A DNA stretch of 64,000 nucleotides, taken from Leptospira soteropolitanensis (GTDB taxonomy: Bacteria > Spirochaetota > Leptospiria > Leptospirales > Leptospiraceae). Shown here in pieces: positions 26,128 to 35,934 of this stretch (its first letter is position 1; each line of letters begins with the position of its first letter). The stretch spans positions 496,001 through 560,000 of the forward strand of contig NZ_JAMQPN010000002.1 in NCBI RefSeq assembly GCF_026151655.1, in the 5' to 3' direction. The translations under genes and the position numbers were made by a program. The notes beneath the pieces were generated by a model. That model saw only the letters and a program-made list of their open reading frames with translations. It searched no databases and was not told the DNA's origin.

Positions 26128-26606
26128 ACACTGTTTCCTTTTTCCCACGCTACTACTTCTTGATTGTACAGCTTCTTTTCGCCTTTAGTTGCACAAACTA
26201 TTCCACAACAGCGTCTGTACAAGCACCGCCTACACTCATATCCATTACCAATAATGGAAATTCCAATTTTACGATCAAAGTCAGAGCCCAAAACCCGGAA
26301 TTTATCTTCCAGGGATACCGTCTCTACTCTGGGATTTCAGAAAAGGAAGTCCAAAACCCGACAGACCTGAATTTGGGAACGGACTGTGTTTTGGCATCCT
26401 CTACGATAGTCCAACCTGTTGAATATACTTTTGAGATTGATCCATCGCAAAAAGACAATGCAACGGGAGTCAGTTGTCGGATTTTTGCGACTCTCACACC
26501 AGGAACCTACATCGCCATGAGGACCCTAGGTCTTGCTGTCAACCTACAAAATAGCACTAGTTCCTTTAAAGTATCGCCTTCCTCAAATGCTCTTATTGTC
26601 CCTTAA
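26124..26606 (+). CDS. Hypothetical lipoprotein
   Basis: 160 aa from ATG at 26124, with GGAG upstream and the ATGA overlap with the DedA gene fixing the start. A hydrophobic leader ends in LLFAFSC, a spirochaete-type lipobox. The rest is beta-rich with a threonine/serine-rich end and resembles small leptospiral lipoproteins with an Ig-like domain. Function unknown. Earlier in-frame starts inside dedA are artefacts. Confidence 0.8.
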   Translation: MNTVSFFPRYYFLIVQLLFAFSCTNYSTTASVQAPPTLISITNNGNSNFTIKVRAQNPEFIFQGYRLYSGISEKEVQNPTDLNLGTDCVLASSTIVQPVEYTFEIDPSQKDNATGVSCRIFATLTPGTYIAMRTLGLAVNLQNSTSSFKVSPSSNALIVP

Positions 26607-26777
26607 AATAAAACTTTCTTGCATTTAAGTCAAATGCGTGTATTTTTTTCCGGAATCATGGGAATTCTTTGCGCTTTTTTTAGAATTTTTCTAAAAATTT
26701 GCCCCAAAGTCCAAACATGAGAATACAAATAGAAAGGGATGACGAAATCCCAAATATCTTTTGGAGGATGATACAAA

Positions 26778-27680
26778 ATGTACCAAACGAAACATTGGTC
26801 AAAATTCGCGGTGGCGGCACTCGTGCTCGTTTCAGTCGTTGCTTGCGGAAAATCAAGATCTGTCAAAATCTCTGACTCGAACGTAGAGCGAGCAACAAGC
26901 CCGGCCAAACTTCCAGCTGACCTTGAAAAACTTTGGAAGAACCGTCAAAACGAACAAGACCTGAGACAAGCCCTTGTTGGTTTAGAAAAATTTGCTCTTG
27001 AGAACCCTCAATACTCTGATGTAAAAGTCTTACTTTGCCGGGGAAACTACCTTTTAAGTGACGGACATCTTTGGCTAAAACTTACAGGTGATTCTGATAC
27101 AGATGAAAAAGTAAAAGAAGAATCCATCCAATACTACGATGCTGCAGTGACTTGGTGTGAAGCTGCCCTTGCGATGAACCCAAAATTTCGTGACAAAGTT
27201 GTCAAAGATAAACTTGAGATCGAAAAAGCTTTGGATGTTCTTGGACCACAAGATATCGATGCTCTTTATTGGAGATATGCCTCCCTTGCTAAGTGGTCCA
27301 GAATGGTAGGATTTACTACTCTTCTTTCTAACCGTTCTAAATTCTCAGCAATGATCAACCGTGCTAAAGAAATCGAAAAAGCAATGGGTAAAGAATATTT
27401 TTATTCAGCAACTCTCAGATACGATGCAGCAAGTAACGCTCTTTCACCAACCGGTGATAAAAAACTTGCGGACAAATTGTTCGAAGAAGCAATTGCAAAA
27501 CACCCGAACTACTTTGCAGTACGAGTATTGTATGCAGAGAGTCGCCTAAAAGGAAATGAAGACAAATTCAGAAAACAATTAGAATTTGTAATCAAAGGAA
27601 AAGCCTCTTCCCTTCCTGAAATCGAAGCAGATCAAATCGTAGAACAACGTAAAGCTAAGAAATTACTCGACGAACTATAA
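26778..27680 (+). CDS. TatT-type TRAP transporter T-component lipoprotein
   Basis: 300 aa from ATG at 26778, with GGAGG 11 bp upstream. The leader ends in VVACG, a lipobox. The body is all-helical with TPR-like repeats (YYDAAVTWCEAALAMNP, ADKLFEEAIAKHPNYF) as in TatT of Treponema pallidum, the trimeric T component that docks to the TRAP substrate-binding protein. It is the first gene of a four-gene operon followed by P, Q and M components, which strongly supports the call. It probably sits in the periplasm on a lipid anchor and guides ligand to the binding protein. Confidence 0.88.
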   Translation: MYQTKHWSKFAVAALVLVSVVACGKSRSVKISDSNVERATSPAKLPADLEKLWKNRQNEQDLRQALVGLEKFALENPQYSDVKVLLCRGNYLLSDGHLWLKLTGDSDTDEKVKEESIQYYDAAVTWCEAALAMNPKFRDKVVKDKLEIEKALDVLGPQDIDALYWRYASLAKWSRMVGFTTLLSNRSKFSAMINRAKEIEKAMGKEYFYSATLRYDAASNALSPTGDKKLADKLFEEAIAKHPNYFAVRVLYAESRLKGNEDKFRKQLEFVIKGKASSLPEIEADQIVEQRKAKKLLDEL

Positions 27681-27702
27681 TCAAGTTTACTAGGAGAACT
27701 AG

Positions 27703-28710
27703 ATGTTTTTAAAACAATTAAAGTATTTAGTTTGTGTAAGTTTGACCCTCACGATCAGTGGGGGTTTATTTGCACAAACAACAGTTAAACTAGCAACCGT
27801 TGCACCGGAAGGATCTCCGTGGGCAAACGAACTAGCAAAAATCAAGAAGAAAATTGAATCAGAGTCACAAGGCCAAATTAAGTTTAAAATTTATCCTGGT
27901 GGACAAATGGGTGGAGAAAACGAAATCCTCCAACAAGTCATCCGTGGAAAACTACAAGGTGCTGGTCTTACTGCAGGTGCTCTTGCCAACACGGTAAAAG
28001 AACTAAACGTTCTAGAGATTCCTTATCTATTTAGCTCTTATGCGCAAGCAGACTGTGTTCTTGATGACCACTTACAAGAAGATTTCCGTAAACTTTTTGA
28101 AGCAAAAGGCCTCATCTTTGTAACTTGGGCAGAAAATGGATACCGTTCGATTGGAACAAAATCGGCTCCTGTCAAAACTCCTGATGACCTAAAAGGTGTT
28201 AAAATCAGAATCCAAGAATCTCCAGTTCATATAGCTTATTGGAAACAATTGGGTGTGAGTGGAATTCCGATTGCTATCCCAGAAGTTCTTCCATCCCTTC
28301 AAACTGGTGTGGTAGAAGGATTTGATAACACTCCTCTTTTCACTTTGGCAGCAGAATGGCAAACAGCGATTAAGTATTTCACTTTGACTCGCCACATCTA
28401 CCAACCAGCAGCCATCCTTTATTCCAAAAAGTTTTGGGACACACTTAACGACGAACAAAAGAAAACTCTTATGGGTGAAGGTAATAAACTTGCTCCAGGT
28501 GCAAGACAAGCTGTTCGTTCCATTGAAAAGAACATGATTTCCACTCTTAAAAAAGCAGATGTCGTTGTGTATGAACCTTCAAATGCTGACTTAGCAGGAT
28601 TTAAAGCTGCAGCAAATGCGGTTGCAGGCCAGGTGGTAGGAAAAATCGGTGGTCAGTCCAAACAGATCTACGACAAAATCCTAAAAGCCAAAGCAGCTTG
28701 TGGTGGATAA
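27703..28710 (+). CDS. TRAP transporter substrate-binding protein (DctP family)
   Basis: 335 aa, ATG at 27703 preceded by AGGAG. A Sec signal peptide ends near GGLFAQT. The mature protein starts with KLATVAPEGSPWA and has GQMGGENEILQQV, the DctP signatures. The arginine in GVKIRIQESPVH is the residue that in the family pairs with a substrate carboxylate. The ligand is probably an organic acid, but which one is not visible. It is second gene of the T-P-Q-M operon; the gap from the T gene is 22 bp. Confidence 0.93.
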   Translation: MFLKQLKYLVCVSLTLTISGGLFAQTTVKLATVAPEGSPWANELAKIKKKIESESQGQIKFKIYPGGQMGGENEILQQVIRGKLQGAGLTAGALANTVKELNVLEIPYLFSSYAQADCVLDDHLQEDFRKLFEAKGLIFVTWAENGYRSIGTKSAPVKTPDDLKGVKIRIQESPVHIAYWKQLGVSGIPIAIPEVLPSLQTGVVEGFDNTPLFTLAAEWQTAIKYFTLTRHIYQPAAILYSKKFWDTLNDEQKKTLMGEGNKLAPGARQAVRSIEKNMISTLKKADVVVYEPSNADLAGFKAAANAVAGQVVGKIGGQSKQIYDKILKAKAACGG

Positions 28711-28731
28711 GTTAAGGAAGGATATAGATAA

Positions 28732-29427
28732 ATGAAATTCGTCGAACGAATTCTAAATACTTTGAGTTTCGGCGAGAAATGGGCGGGAGGAATTTGTTTC
28801 CTTCTGCTCACTCTTCTCATGATTGCTGACGTTTCCAAAAGGGAAGTCATCGACAAAGTTTTCAGTTGGGTAATGGAAATCACAGAAGCTTATCCAAATA
28901 CCAGTGTTGCCGGTTTCGTTGGTGACTGGAGTGTTTACATTGCCGAATCCATTCACGGTGGAACCTCTGGATTTTTAGAGTGGCTTGGCCTTGGTGGTAT
29001 CATTTGGGCACAAAAACTTTCCCTCTATTTTATGTTATGGGGTGGTCTTTTTGGATCTGCACTCGCAAGTGCAAAAGGTTCCCATCTTCGCCCAGAAATC
29101 GCAGATAAAGTATTACCAAAACAATTTTTACCTTATATTAAGGTAATTGAACAGTGGGTAATCTCTTTTTTCTTTTTGTTCCTTGCCTATCTATCTGTCA
29201 TTTATGTTCTAGAAAGTATTAGTTTAGATGAAGTGAATCCTGTAACAGAAATTCATTTGTGGAAAGTTCAATTGATTTTCCCTTATATTTTTACCTCTAT
29301 GGGTTTCAGACATTTGTGTTATGGAATTTTTCCTGCCCTCATTCCTTCCGATATCAATGAAGCCACAGAGGCTTTGGAACTTGCGGAAAAAGAACTTTCC
29401 GAATCTAATTCACGGGGGAATCAATAA
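28732..29427 (+). CDS. TRAP transporter small permease (DctQ family)
   Basis: 231 aa from ATG at 28732, with AAGGAAGGA upstream. Four hydrophobic segments are expected; LSLYFMLWGGLFGSALASAKGSHLRPE matches the conserved DctQ cytoplasmic motif with the S-H-x-R element. It is longer than most DctQ proteins because of an insertion between TM1 and TM2 (about residues 40-95). It forms the membrane complex with DctM. Its stop overlaps the dctM start by one base (TAATG). Confidence 0.9.
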   Translation: MKFVERILNTLSFGEKWAGGICFLLLTLLMIADVSKREVIDKVFSWVMEITEAYPNTSVAGFVGDWSVYIAESIHGGTSGFLEWLGLGGIIWAQKLSLYFMLWGGLFGSALASAKGSHLRPEIADKVLPKQFLPYIKVIEQWVISFFFLFLAYLSVIYVLESISLDEVNPVTEIHLWKVQLIFPYIFTSMGFRHLCYGIFPALIPSDINEATEALELAEKELSESNSRGNQ

Positions 29428-30728
29428 TGGGTTCTTGGGGAATACTCCTACTCTTACTTGCTTTAATTTTACTCAGACAACCTTTGATTGTACTTATGGG
29501 TGCCATCACGGTTTATTGTTATTACTTTTTACCAGATCCGCCTCTTGAGTCTTTCCAAGAACTGAATAGTATCATTGGGGATTTATTCTTTGCGGGAGAC
29601 AAAGAAATCCTTCTTGCGATTCCTTTGTTTATCATTGCAGGAAACCTAATGACCCACGGAAGTATTGCTAGACGACTCATTCGAATTGCACAGGCAATGA
29701 CAGCACCCATTCCTGCAGGACTTGCGATCGCAGGGGTTTTCTCATGTGGGATCTTTGCTGCTATTTCTGGTTCCTCTCCAGTAACACTCATTGCCATCGG
29801 TGGTCTGATGTATCCTTCTCTTACCAAAGCAGGATATCCGACTCAATTCTCTATGGGTCTTCTTGCCTCTGGTGGAACTCTTGGGATCATCATTCCTCCT
29901 AGTATTCCGATGATTGTTTATGCGATTATGGTAGGTGTATCTGTAACCGATCTTTTCATTGCAGGGATTGGTCCTGGAATTTTACTCATGTCTCTCCTTA
30001 TGATTTATTCTGTGTTACGCGCAGGAAACGTTGGTCGAGGAAAATGGGACTGGGCCGAAATTCGTGTTGCTTGGAAAGAAGGAGTGCTTGCTCTTCTTAT
30101 GCCTGTAGTGATCCTCGGAGGAATTTACTCCGGATTTTTCACAGCAACAGAGTCAGCAGCCATTGCGGTTTTTTATGCCATCCTTGTCGAAGTGTTCATC
30201 CACAAAGAACTTAGTTTTCCTAAGATTCCAAAAATCATGGCTGAAAGTGCAGAGATGTTAGGAATTCTATTCCTAATCCTAATCCTTGCAGTCAGTTTGA
30301 ACAAGTTCATGATCGAGAACGAAATACCGCAAAATCTTGTGGCGACAATGTCCGAACTCATTTCAAGCCCTGTGACATTCCTCATTGGTGTAAACATTTT
30401 GTTACTCATAGTGGGAATGTTCATGGATATTATGAGTGCGATTCTAGTACTTGCGCCGCTACTTGCACCAATGGCCATCAACTATGGAATCAACCCAGTT
30501 CACTTCGGTATCATTATGATTGTGAACTTGGAAATTGGTTACTTAACTCCGCCAGTAGGAGTCAACTTATTTGTGGCATCTGGTATCTTCAAACAACCGT
30601 TAGGAAAGGTAATTCAATCCGTAGCCCCTATTGTGGGACTATTCCTGATTGGACTTATCCTTATCAGTTGGATTCCAGAAATTTCGCTTGGTCTTGTCGG
30701 TGGAGAAGCAGCAGCTCCAACACCATAA
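29427..30728 (+). CDS. TRAP transporter large permease (DctM family)
   Basis: 433 aa with about 11-12 membrane segments, full length for DctM. Typical motifs are present: PLFIIAGNLM, ISGSSPVTLIAIGGLMYPSL, SGGTLGIIIPPSIPMIVY and the C-terminal LEIGYLTPPVGVNLFV. DctM carries out sodium-coupled import with DctQ, receiving substrate from the DctP protein. It is the last gene of the operon; a strong hairpin terminator lies 80 bp downstream. Confidence 0.94.
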   Translation: MGSWGILLLLLALILLRQPLIVLMGAITVYCYYFLPDPPLESFQELNSIIGDLFFAGDKEILLAIPLFIIAGNLMTHGSIARRLIRIAQAMTAPIPAGLAIAGVFSCGIFAAISGSSPVTLIAIGGLMYPSLTKAGYPTQFSMGLLASGGTLGIIIPPSIPMIVYAIMVGVSVTDLFIAGIGPGILLMSLLMIYSVLRAGNVGRGKWDWAEIRVAWKEGVLALLMPVVILGGIYSGFFTATESAAIAVFYAILVEVFIHKELSFPKIPKIMAESAEMLGILFLILILAVSLNKFMIENEIPQNLVATMSELISSPVTFLIGVNILLLIVGMFMDIMSAILVLAPLLAPMAINYGINPVHFGIIMIVNLEIGYLTPPVGVNLFVASGIFKQPLGKVIQSVAPIVGLFLIGLILISWIPEISLGLVGGEAAAPTP

Positions 30729-30807
30729 TACCAAAATATCGAAATGGATTCTTTTTCTTGGAACATTGATAAAAAAGATCTTCCATAACTAAAAAGAATT
30801 ATTTAGA

Positions 30808-30840
30808 GAAAAAAGCCGGGGACCTACTCCGGCTTTTTTT
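30808..30840. terminator. Bidirectional rho-independent terminator
   Basis: AAAAAGCCGG, a 9-base loop, then CCGGCTTTTTTT. The stem is flanked by A and T runs on both sides. It ends the rightward TRAP operon and, read on the other strand, the leftward J-domain gene that finishes 2 bp away. Confidence 0.85.
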
Positions 30841-30842
30841 AT

Positions 30843-31370
30843 TTAAGCCCACCAAACACGAAGTCGTTCTAAAGAATCTTTGGCATCTTTGGCCCAAAGG
30901 CTAGTAGGATGTTTCTTTAAAATCTCTGTATAGACGGAAAGAACTGGCTCTAAGTCTTTGCGTAACTGAACTAGTTCCTTGTTTGCATTTTCAGAAAGTT
31001 CAATGGGATGTAAGTTCCGTTTTTCATAATAACGTAAAATGGCTTCTGTTTCTTTTTCTTTGGCCTGCTTGTATTCATGAAATACCGGATCTTTGGAAGG
31101 TTTTAGCGGATTACCTTTTTCATTTGGATCATTATTTTCTTGATTACCGGAGGGGAATGATTCCTCTTCTGGATGAATGAGAAGGAAATCTTTTAAGGAT
31201 TCATAATGTTTATTTAATTCTAAAAACATAACATCACTGGTAAATTCTCCAGAATCAGGATGATATTTTTTAGCCAGTTTATGATAGGATTCTTTGAGTT
31301 CCGATTCGGTAAACCCAGGACTTAAACCTAAAAAATGAAGAGAATCATTTAACAGTAGTTTTTTGTCCAT
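30843..31370 (-). CDS. J-domain (DnaJ-like) protein
   Basis: 175 aa from ATG at 31370. The N-terminal 65 residues are a J domain: LGLSPGFTESELKESYHKLAKKYHPDSG with the HPD tripeptide that stimulates DnaK. The rest is charged and helical, without zinc fingers or the canonical DnaJ C-terminal domains, so it is a type III co-chaperone. Its start overlaps the coiled-coil gene upstream by 22 bp. As last gene of an operon with fliS, it may help a flagellar or secretion-related client; that is inference. Confidence 0.88.
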   Translation of the reverse strand: MDKKLLLNDSLHFLGLSPGFTESELKESYHKLAKKYHPDSGEFTSDVMFLELNKHYESLKDFLLIHPEEESFPSGNQENNDPNEKGNPLKPSKDPVFHEYKQAKEKETEAILRYYEKRNLHPIELSENANKELVQLRKDLEPVLSVYTEILKKHPTSLWAKDAKDSLERLRVWWA

Positions 31371-31780
31371 GAGAGGCCGGATGACTGCATCAAATGTGTT
31401 TTCAATCTACGTTTGATACTGAATTCCCAAAATTCTTTTTTGCTCTCATTCATTTCAAAAACAAGTAATTCTTGAACCTTTTGTTGCAAGTTTCTTGCTT
31501 CATCCAGTCTTTCGAAAACCGTTTCTGAAATGGCAATTTCTTCTTCCGTATACACTTCCATCTCTTGCCTTTCCCAAAGTTCACGGTCAACTTCCTCTAG
31601 TTTCTTAACTAAAGATTCATTTTTAAACTCTAGTTTTACCGCGGAATCTGCATCTCGATAAGAAAGTAATTCCTCTTCCCGTTTTAAGTTGGATATAAGA
31701 GATTCTAAATACTGAATTTTTTTTTGTAGAAGTTGTTTTGTATTTTGTTTGGAAGAAGTCATAAATCGGTCTGAATCCAT
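31349..31780 (-). CDS. Coiled-coil protein downstream of fliS (possible FliT/FlgN-like chaperone)
   Basis: 143 aa from ATG at 31780, whose A is also the last base of the fliS stop (TAATG). Almost entirely helical with heptad repeats (LLQKKIQYLESLISNLKREEELL). No membrane segment. Flagellar export chaperones FliT and FlgN are small helical proteins often encoded next to fliS, so that is the most plausible role, but no signature residue confirms it. The 3' end overlaps the J-domain gene by 22 bp. Confidence 0.65.
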   Translation of the reverse strand: MDSDRFMTSSKQNTKQLLQKKIQYLESLISNLKREEELLSYRDADSAVKLEFKNESLVKKLEEVDRELWERQEMEVYTEEEIAISETVFERLDEARNLQQKVQELLVFEMNESKKEFWEFSIKRRLKTHLMQSSGLSWTKNYC

Positions 31781-32226
31781 TAACCAGTGATTGAAATTCC
31801 AGTCGGCCGTGCGCCAGAAGAAACACCTGGATTTGGAGTATCTTTTTTTTCTAACTCTTCCCAGGACATTTTTAATTCAATTAGGATTTTGATACATTCT
31901 TCAATGATGGCTTTATCCTTACGCATATTGGCTTCTAACAACCTTTTCTTCAAATAAACGTATAAAGACAATAGATTGTTTGCAACCTCTTTCCCCTCTT
32001 CCATATTGAGTGAAAGTAAAAGTTCTGTAATGATGTCTTGGGTTTTGATGATATTGTTGTTCACAACGTCATACTTTCGGGGAGTCATATTGTCTTTGGC
32101 TACACCGAGGAATCGGATGGCTCCGTCAAAGAGCATCACGATCAGTTTGATCTGGCTAACGGTAGATATCTCATTGGCTTTGTATTCATTGTAAGCAGAG
32201 GCACCGGTTTTTCTCGCAAGCGACAT
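31780..32226 (-). CDS. fliS: Flagellar secretion chaperone FliS
   Basis: 148 aa from ATG at 32226, chosen because CAGGAGA lies 8 bp upstream; an in-frame start at 32256 adds ten unlikely residues. The FliS pattern is clear: YNEYKANEISTVSQIKLIVMLFDGAIRFL, then KTQDIITELLLSLNMEEGKEVANNLLSLYVYLKKRLLEAN. FliS binds flagellin's C-terminus in the cytoplasm and prevents polymerisation before export; in spirochaetes the client would be the periplasmic flagellum FlaB. It is the first gene of a three-gene operon with the coiled-coil and J-domain genes. Confidence 0.93.
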   Translation of the reverse strand: MSLARKTGASAYNEYKANEISTVSQIKLIVMLFDGAIRFLGVAKDNMTPRKYDVVNNNIIKTQDIITELLLSLNMEEGKEVANNLLSLYVYLKKRLLEANMRKDKAIIEECIKILIELKMSWEELEKKDTPNPGVSSGARPTGISITG

Positions 32227-32303
32227 TTTTTTCTCCTGAGTATTCCCATCGACCAAAAAGGATACTTGCTTAATGACCCAAGCGAATATTCTTAGAATAT
32301 CAC

Positions 32304-32918
32304 ATGGGAAAAATAAAACGTGTCGTTTTTTTGGCCTCGGGAAGAGGTTCCAATTTTAGCGCTTCTGTCGAGTACATCCGTAAAAAAAAGCTAAAGCTCG
32401 ATCTGGTGGCCCTTGTGACGGACAACCCAGAGGCAAAGGCCCTTGGGATCGCCAAATCCTTTGGCATCCCCACAAAGGTCGTTCCCTACACAACTTATCC
32501 CCAAAAGGCTGACTACCACAAAGATCTCCTTGGGGAAGTAGAAACTTTCGACCCAGACCTGATTGTGGCTTGCGGATACATGAGAATCCTAAAACCAGAA
32601 TTTGTACGCAGATTCCGAAACCGGATCATCAATGTCCACCCGAGTCTTCTTCCCGCCTTCCCTGGACTCGACTCCCAAAAACAAGCCCTGGACTATGGTG
32701 TAAAAGTTGCAGGTTGTACGGTTCATTTTGTGGAAGAAGGTGTGGATACGGGTCCCATCATTTTGCAAAAAGCGATTGCCATTGCCCCAGATTGGAATGA
32801 AAAAGAACTATCCCTTGCAATCCTTGCGGAAGAACATAAAATCCTTCCACTCGCTATACAACTGTTTTGTGAAGATAAATTAAAAATCAAAGAACGAAAG
32901 GTAGAAATCCTAAAATGA
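32304..32918 (+). CDS. purN: Phosphoribosylglycinamide formyltransferase
   Basis: 204 aa from ATG at 32304. It transfers the formyl group of 10-formyl-THF to GAR, the third step of purine synthesis (EC 2.1.2.2). The phosphate-binding SGRGSNFSA is near residue 12. The catalytic Asn-His pair lies in [13 protein letters not shown], and the Asp in [13 protein letters not shown]. Its stop overlaps the purH start by 4 bp (ATGA), a coupled purine operon. Confidence 0.95.
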   Translation: MGKIKRVVFLASGRGSNFSASVEYIRKKKLKLDLVALVTDNPEAKALGIAKSFGIPTKVVPYTTYPQKADYHKDLLGEVETFDPDLIVACGYMRILKPEFVRRFRNRIINVHPSLLPAFPGLDSQKQALDYGVKVAGCTVHFVEEGVDTGPIILQKAIAIAPDWNEKELSLAILAEEHKILPLAIQLFCEDKLKIKERKVEILK

Positions 32919-34456
32919 TCGAAATCAAACGAGCACTCGTATCCGTATCCGATAAAGCCGGAATTACAGAGATCTGTTCCTTCCTAGCCAAAAACGGAGT
33001 GGAAATACTTTCCACTGGCGGAACCTATGATGCCCTCTCCAAAGCAGGAGTTCCAGTGAAAAAGGTGGACGAGTTCACTGGTTTTCCTGAGATCCTGCAT
33101 GGCCGAGTCAAAACCCTCCATCCAAAAATTCATGGCGGACTCCTCGGTGATACAACAAACCCAGACCATGTCAAACAGATGGAAAGTAATGGAATTGTTC
33201 CCATCACTCTTGTGATTGTGAACCTTTATCCGTTTGTCAAAACAGTGATGAAACCCGATGTAACGTTAGAAGATGCCATAGAAAACATCGATATCGGTGG
33301 ACCATCTATGCTCCGTTCGGCGGCAAAAAATCACAAAAACGTAGTGGTTCTCACTGATCCAAAAGATTATGATTCGTTCCAAGCCGAATTTACATCAAAC
33401 AAAGGAAAAGTATCAAGGGAAACCGCATTTAAATATGCTGCCAAAGTATTTTCCGAAACAGCTTCTTATGATTCAGCAATATCTACCTTCTTTAATAAAA
33501 AGTTAGATATCAAATATCCTGATAAAATTACTTTTGCCTTTAACAAAAAACAAAAACTAAGGTATGGTGAAAACCCACACCAAGATGCAGCGTTTTATGA
33601 ACCTCTTTTTATTAAATCACAGTTTGAGGCCCTTCAAGGAAAAGAACTCTCTTTTAATAATATGTTGGATTTTGATGCTGCCTTTCATGTTGCAAGTTTA
33701 CTTCCAAAAAATGCAGTATCTATTGTAAAACACTTAAATCCTTGTGGGATTGCTTTTGGCGAAAACGTTCTCGAATCCTTTGCACTAGCAAGAAAAACAG
33801 ATCCTATTTCGGCTTTCGGTGGAATCATTGGAATTCATGGACGTGTGGAAAAAGATGCAGCAGAAGAAATCACAAAGAATTTTGTGGAAGGTGTGATCGC
33901 AGAAAGTTTTTCTGAGGAAGCCTTGGAGATCTTCTCCAAAAAACCTAACATTCGTTTGATCCCGATAACAAATTTTGACGAGGCCTTGGATGAACTTGAT
34001 TTACGTTCTCTTCATCATGGACTACTCATCCAAAATCGTGACTACGATTTGATCACAAAAGACAAACTAAAAGTGGTCTCGAAAAAACAACCAACAGCTG
34101 ATGATTTAGAAGGGTTGATGTTTGCTTGGAACTGTGTGAAGTTTATTAAATCCAATGCAATCGTTTACACGGACCAAAACTCAACTCTTGGAATTGGAGC
34201 CGGTCAAATGTCTCGTGTAGATTCAGTGGAACTCGGTGCCATGAAAGCTCAAAAAGTTGGACTCTCAGTTGTAGGATCTTATGTAGGTAGTGATGCTTTT
34301 TTTCCTTTCCGGGATGGAATTGATGCCATAGCCAAAGTGGGTGCAAAAGCCATTATCCAACCAGGTGGATCCATCCGTGATGAAGAAGTCATCCAAGCAG
34401 CAGACGAACATGGTCTCATTATGGTGTTCACTGGAATGAGGCATTTCCGTCACTAA
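32915..34456 (+). CDS. purH: Bifunctional AICAR transformylase/IMP cyclohydrolase
   Basis: 513 aa, full length. The N-terminal MGS-like cyclohydrolase domain (about 1-190) shows [11 protein letters not shown] and [15 protein letters not shown]. The transformylase domain shows [23 protein letters not shown] and the C-terminal [20 protein letters not shown]. It performs the last two steps of IMP synthesis. Its stop overlaps the next gene's ATG by one base (TAATG). Confidence 0.96.
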   Translation: MIEIKRALVSVSDKAGITEICSFLAKNGVEILSTGGTYDALSKAGVPVKKVDEFTGFPEILHGRVKTLHPKIHGGLLGDTTNPDHVKQMESNGIVPITLVIVNLYPFVKTVMKPDVTLEDAIENIDIGGPSMLRSAAKNHKNVVVLTDPKDYDSFQAEFTSNKGKVSRETAFKYAAKVFSETASYDSAISTFFNKKLDIKYPDKITFAFNKKQKLRYGENPHQDAAFYEPLFIKSQFEALQGKELSFNNMLDFDAAFHVASLLPKNAVSIVKHLNPCGIAFGENVLESFALARKTDPISAFGGIIGIHGRVEKDAAEEITKNFVEGVIAESFSEEALEIFSKKPNIRLIPITNFDEALDELDLRSLHHGLLIQNRDYDLITKDKLKVVSKKQPTADDLEGLMFAWNCVKFIKSNAIVYTDQNSTLGIGAGQMSRVDSVELGAMKAQKVGLSVVGSYVGSDAFFPFRDGIDAIAKVGAKAIIQPGGSIRDEEVIQAADEHGLIMVFTGMRHFRH

Positions 34457-35169
34457 TGGAATTTTTTCTTTTCCTCCTATTTCTCACCTTCTTTTGTTTG
34501 GTGACTGCGGTTATAGTTTATTATGTGAAGATTTTATTCTTTTCTAAAAAAACTAATTACCGCAGGGAAGAACTAACAGACATTCGAGGGGATGTATTCC
34601 GCATTTGTTTGGATGTTTTGGAATCGGGAGGAAATTTAGTTTATGGAGCTGGGACTTTTTTAGCGAGTGCCCTTTTCGTTTGGCTTTGGTCCCTACTCGG
34701 GTCAGTCCTCGGAGAAAAAGGTCCTGGGCCCTTCGAACATATCTTCCACATGCCAATTTTCTTTTTGGCGCTATTCTTTTCGTTTCCGTTCTTAAAGGAT
34801 GCCTACAGAGGAGAACGGTATCTAGCACTTGCCAAACCCGCCCTTTCGGGACTTGCTTTAGGTAATTTGGCTTCTGGAGCCGTCCATTATGGCCTCGACC
34901 GAGACCTTTTCTTTTTATTTTACCTACTCCTTGTTTTTTTGCAAATCCCGGTTCTTGTTTTCTTATGGAACAGAGAACCAATTTTCGGAGTGAGTTTCGA
35001 AGAAAGTAAATCCACCTATTCTTTTGAAGCAGAAGAAGATTGGGGAGCTCCATCCTCTACAGACTCCGCTCCAAATAATGGTTGGGATGAGGACGAAAAA
35101 GGACCCTTTACCGATGAAGAAGATGATTTTGGTTTGGGAGAGGATCCATTCCGAGATGATTTTAAGTAA
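34456..35169 (+). CDS. Hypothetical membrane protein in the purH operon
   Basis: 237 aa with about five hydrophobic segments (roughly residues 4-30, 58-80, 95-115, 125-145, 150-172) and a long acidic cytoplasmic tail rich in D and E. I do not recognise a family. Translationally coupled to purH by TAATG and followed 43 bp later by an exported-protein gene. Co-transcription with purine genes may simply reflect operon packing. Confidence 0.75.
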   Translation: MEFFLFLLFLTFFCLVTAVIVYYVKILFFSKKTNYRREELTDIRGDVFRICLDVLESGGNLVYGAGTFLASALFVWLWSLLGSVLGEKGPGPFEHIFHMPIFFLALFFSFPFLKDAYRGERYLALAKPALSGLALGNLASGAVHYGLDRDLFFLFYLLLVFLQIPVLVFLWNREPIFGVSFEESKSTYSFEAEEDWGAPSSTDSAPNNGWDEDEKGPFTDEEDDFGLGEDPFRDDFK

Positions 35170-35212
35170 GAAACCGGTTCTCTTTTTTGAAATTTTGACC
35201 GATAGGAATCTT

Positions 35213-35884
35213 ATGAAGAAATATGTGTTTTTCCTTCTTTTCCTAATCCCTGGACTTCTCACAGCACAAACAGAAATTCCTAATAGTTTGGATGGATTTG
35301 CAGAAGCTTCTTGGGGGATGACTTTTGAATCCATCCGCGAAAAATTTTTGTCAATGGCAACCAATCCAGATTCAAAGGAAAAGATCGAACTCTTAAATGA
35401 AAAAAAAGAGGAAAGCCTTCTCATCAAACGAAATGGAATCTTCTATCTCTATCGTTTTTATAAAACTCCTGAATTACTAAAAGAAGTTCGCCCTAAACGA
35501 GAAGGAGCAGCTGAGTCCGATCCTTCTATCGATGGACAAACAGAATTTCGCGAAAACGGAATCCTTTTCTCCGTTGGTGTGACTTTCAATTTGGTCCCAT
35601 CAGAAAAGATCAAAGAGAAGATGGAAAAAAAATACGGCAAACCCAGAAAAGAATCCATTGGTGATGACAAGGTTTCGGGAGCGGCGATTTGGGAACTTGT
35701 AGAAAGAAGAGAAAACCCTCCTCGTGGTGGATTTGCCGTAGTCTGGAGAGAAGGATACAAAAAGGCTCCCTACACCCGTAGGATCGATTATTTTTCTGCT
35801 AACTTAAAAGAGGTCATTGCTAAGGATTATGTCGATTTCTTCAGCGTACAAGAAACAAAAACCTTGCGGGATTTAATCCCGTAG
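35213..35884 (+). CDS. Hypothetical exported protein
   Basis: 223 aa from ATG at 35213, with ATAGGAA upstream. The frame is open earlier, but the signal peptide [20 protein letters not shown] fixes this start. The mature part ([18 protein letters not shown]) looks like a small domain of exported leptospiral proteins of unknown role. It is the last gene of the purN-purH unit; 50 bp separate it from the fsa gene, with a long hairpin between. Confidence 0.75.
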   Translation: MKKYVFFLLFLIPGLLTAQTEIPNSLDGFAEASWGMTFESIREKFLSMATNPDSKEKIELLNEKKEESLLIKRNGIFYLYRFYKTPELLKEVRPKREGAAESDPSIDGQTEFRENGILFSVGVTFNLVPSEKIKEKMEKKYGKPRKESIGDDKVSGAAIWELVERRENPPRGGFAVVWREGYKKAPYTRRIDYFSANLKEVIAKDYVDFFSVQETKTLRDLIP

Positions 35885-35893
35885 TTACCCTGT

Positions 35894-35929
35894 CTCGTAA
35901 GGCTTGGCAACCCAAGCCATCCATACGAG
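35894..35929 (+). promoter_or_regulatory. Leader hairpin covering the fsa ribosome binding site
   Basis: An outer stem CTCGTA/TACGAG (35894-35899 and 35924-35929) encloses an inner perfect stem GGCTTGG-caac-CCAAGCC (35901-35918). The 3' outer arm contains GAGG, the likely ribosome binding site 5 bp before ATG 35935. Folding would hide that site. No T-run follows, so it is not a standard terminator. Confidence 0.5.
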
Positions 35930-35934
35930 GCAAA

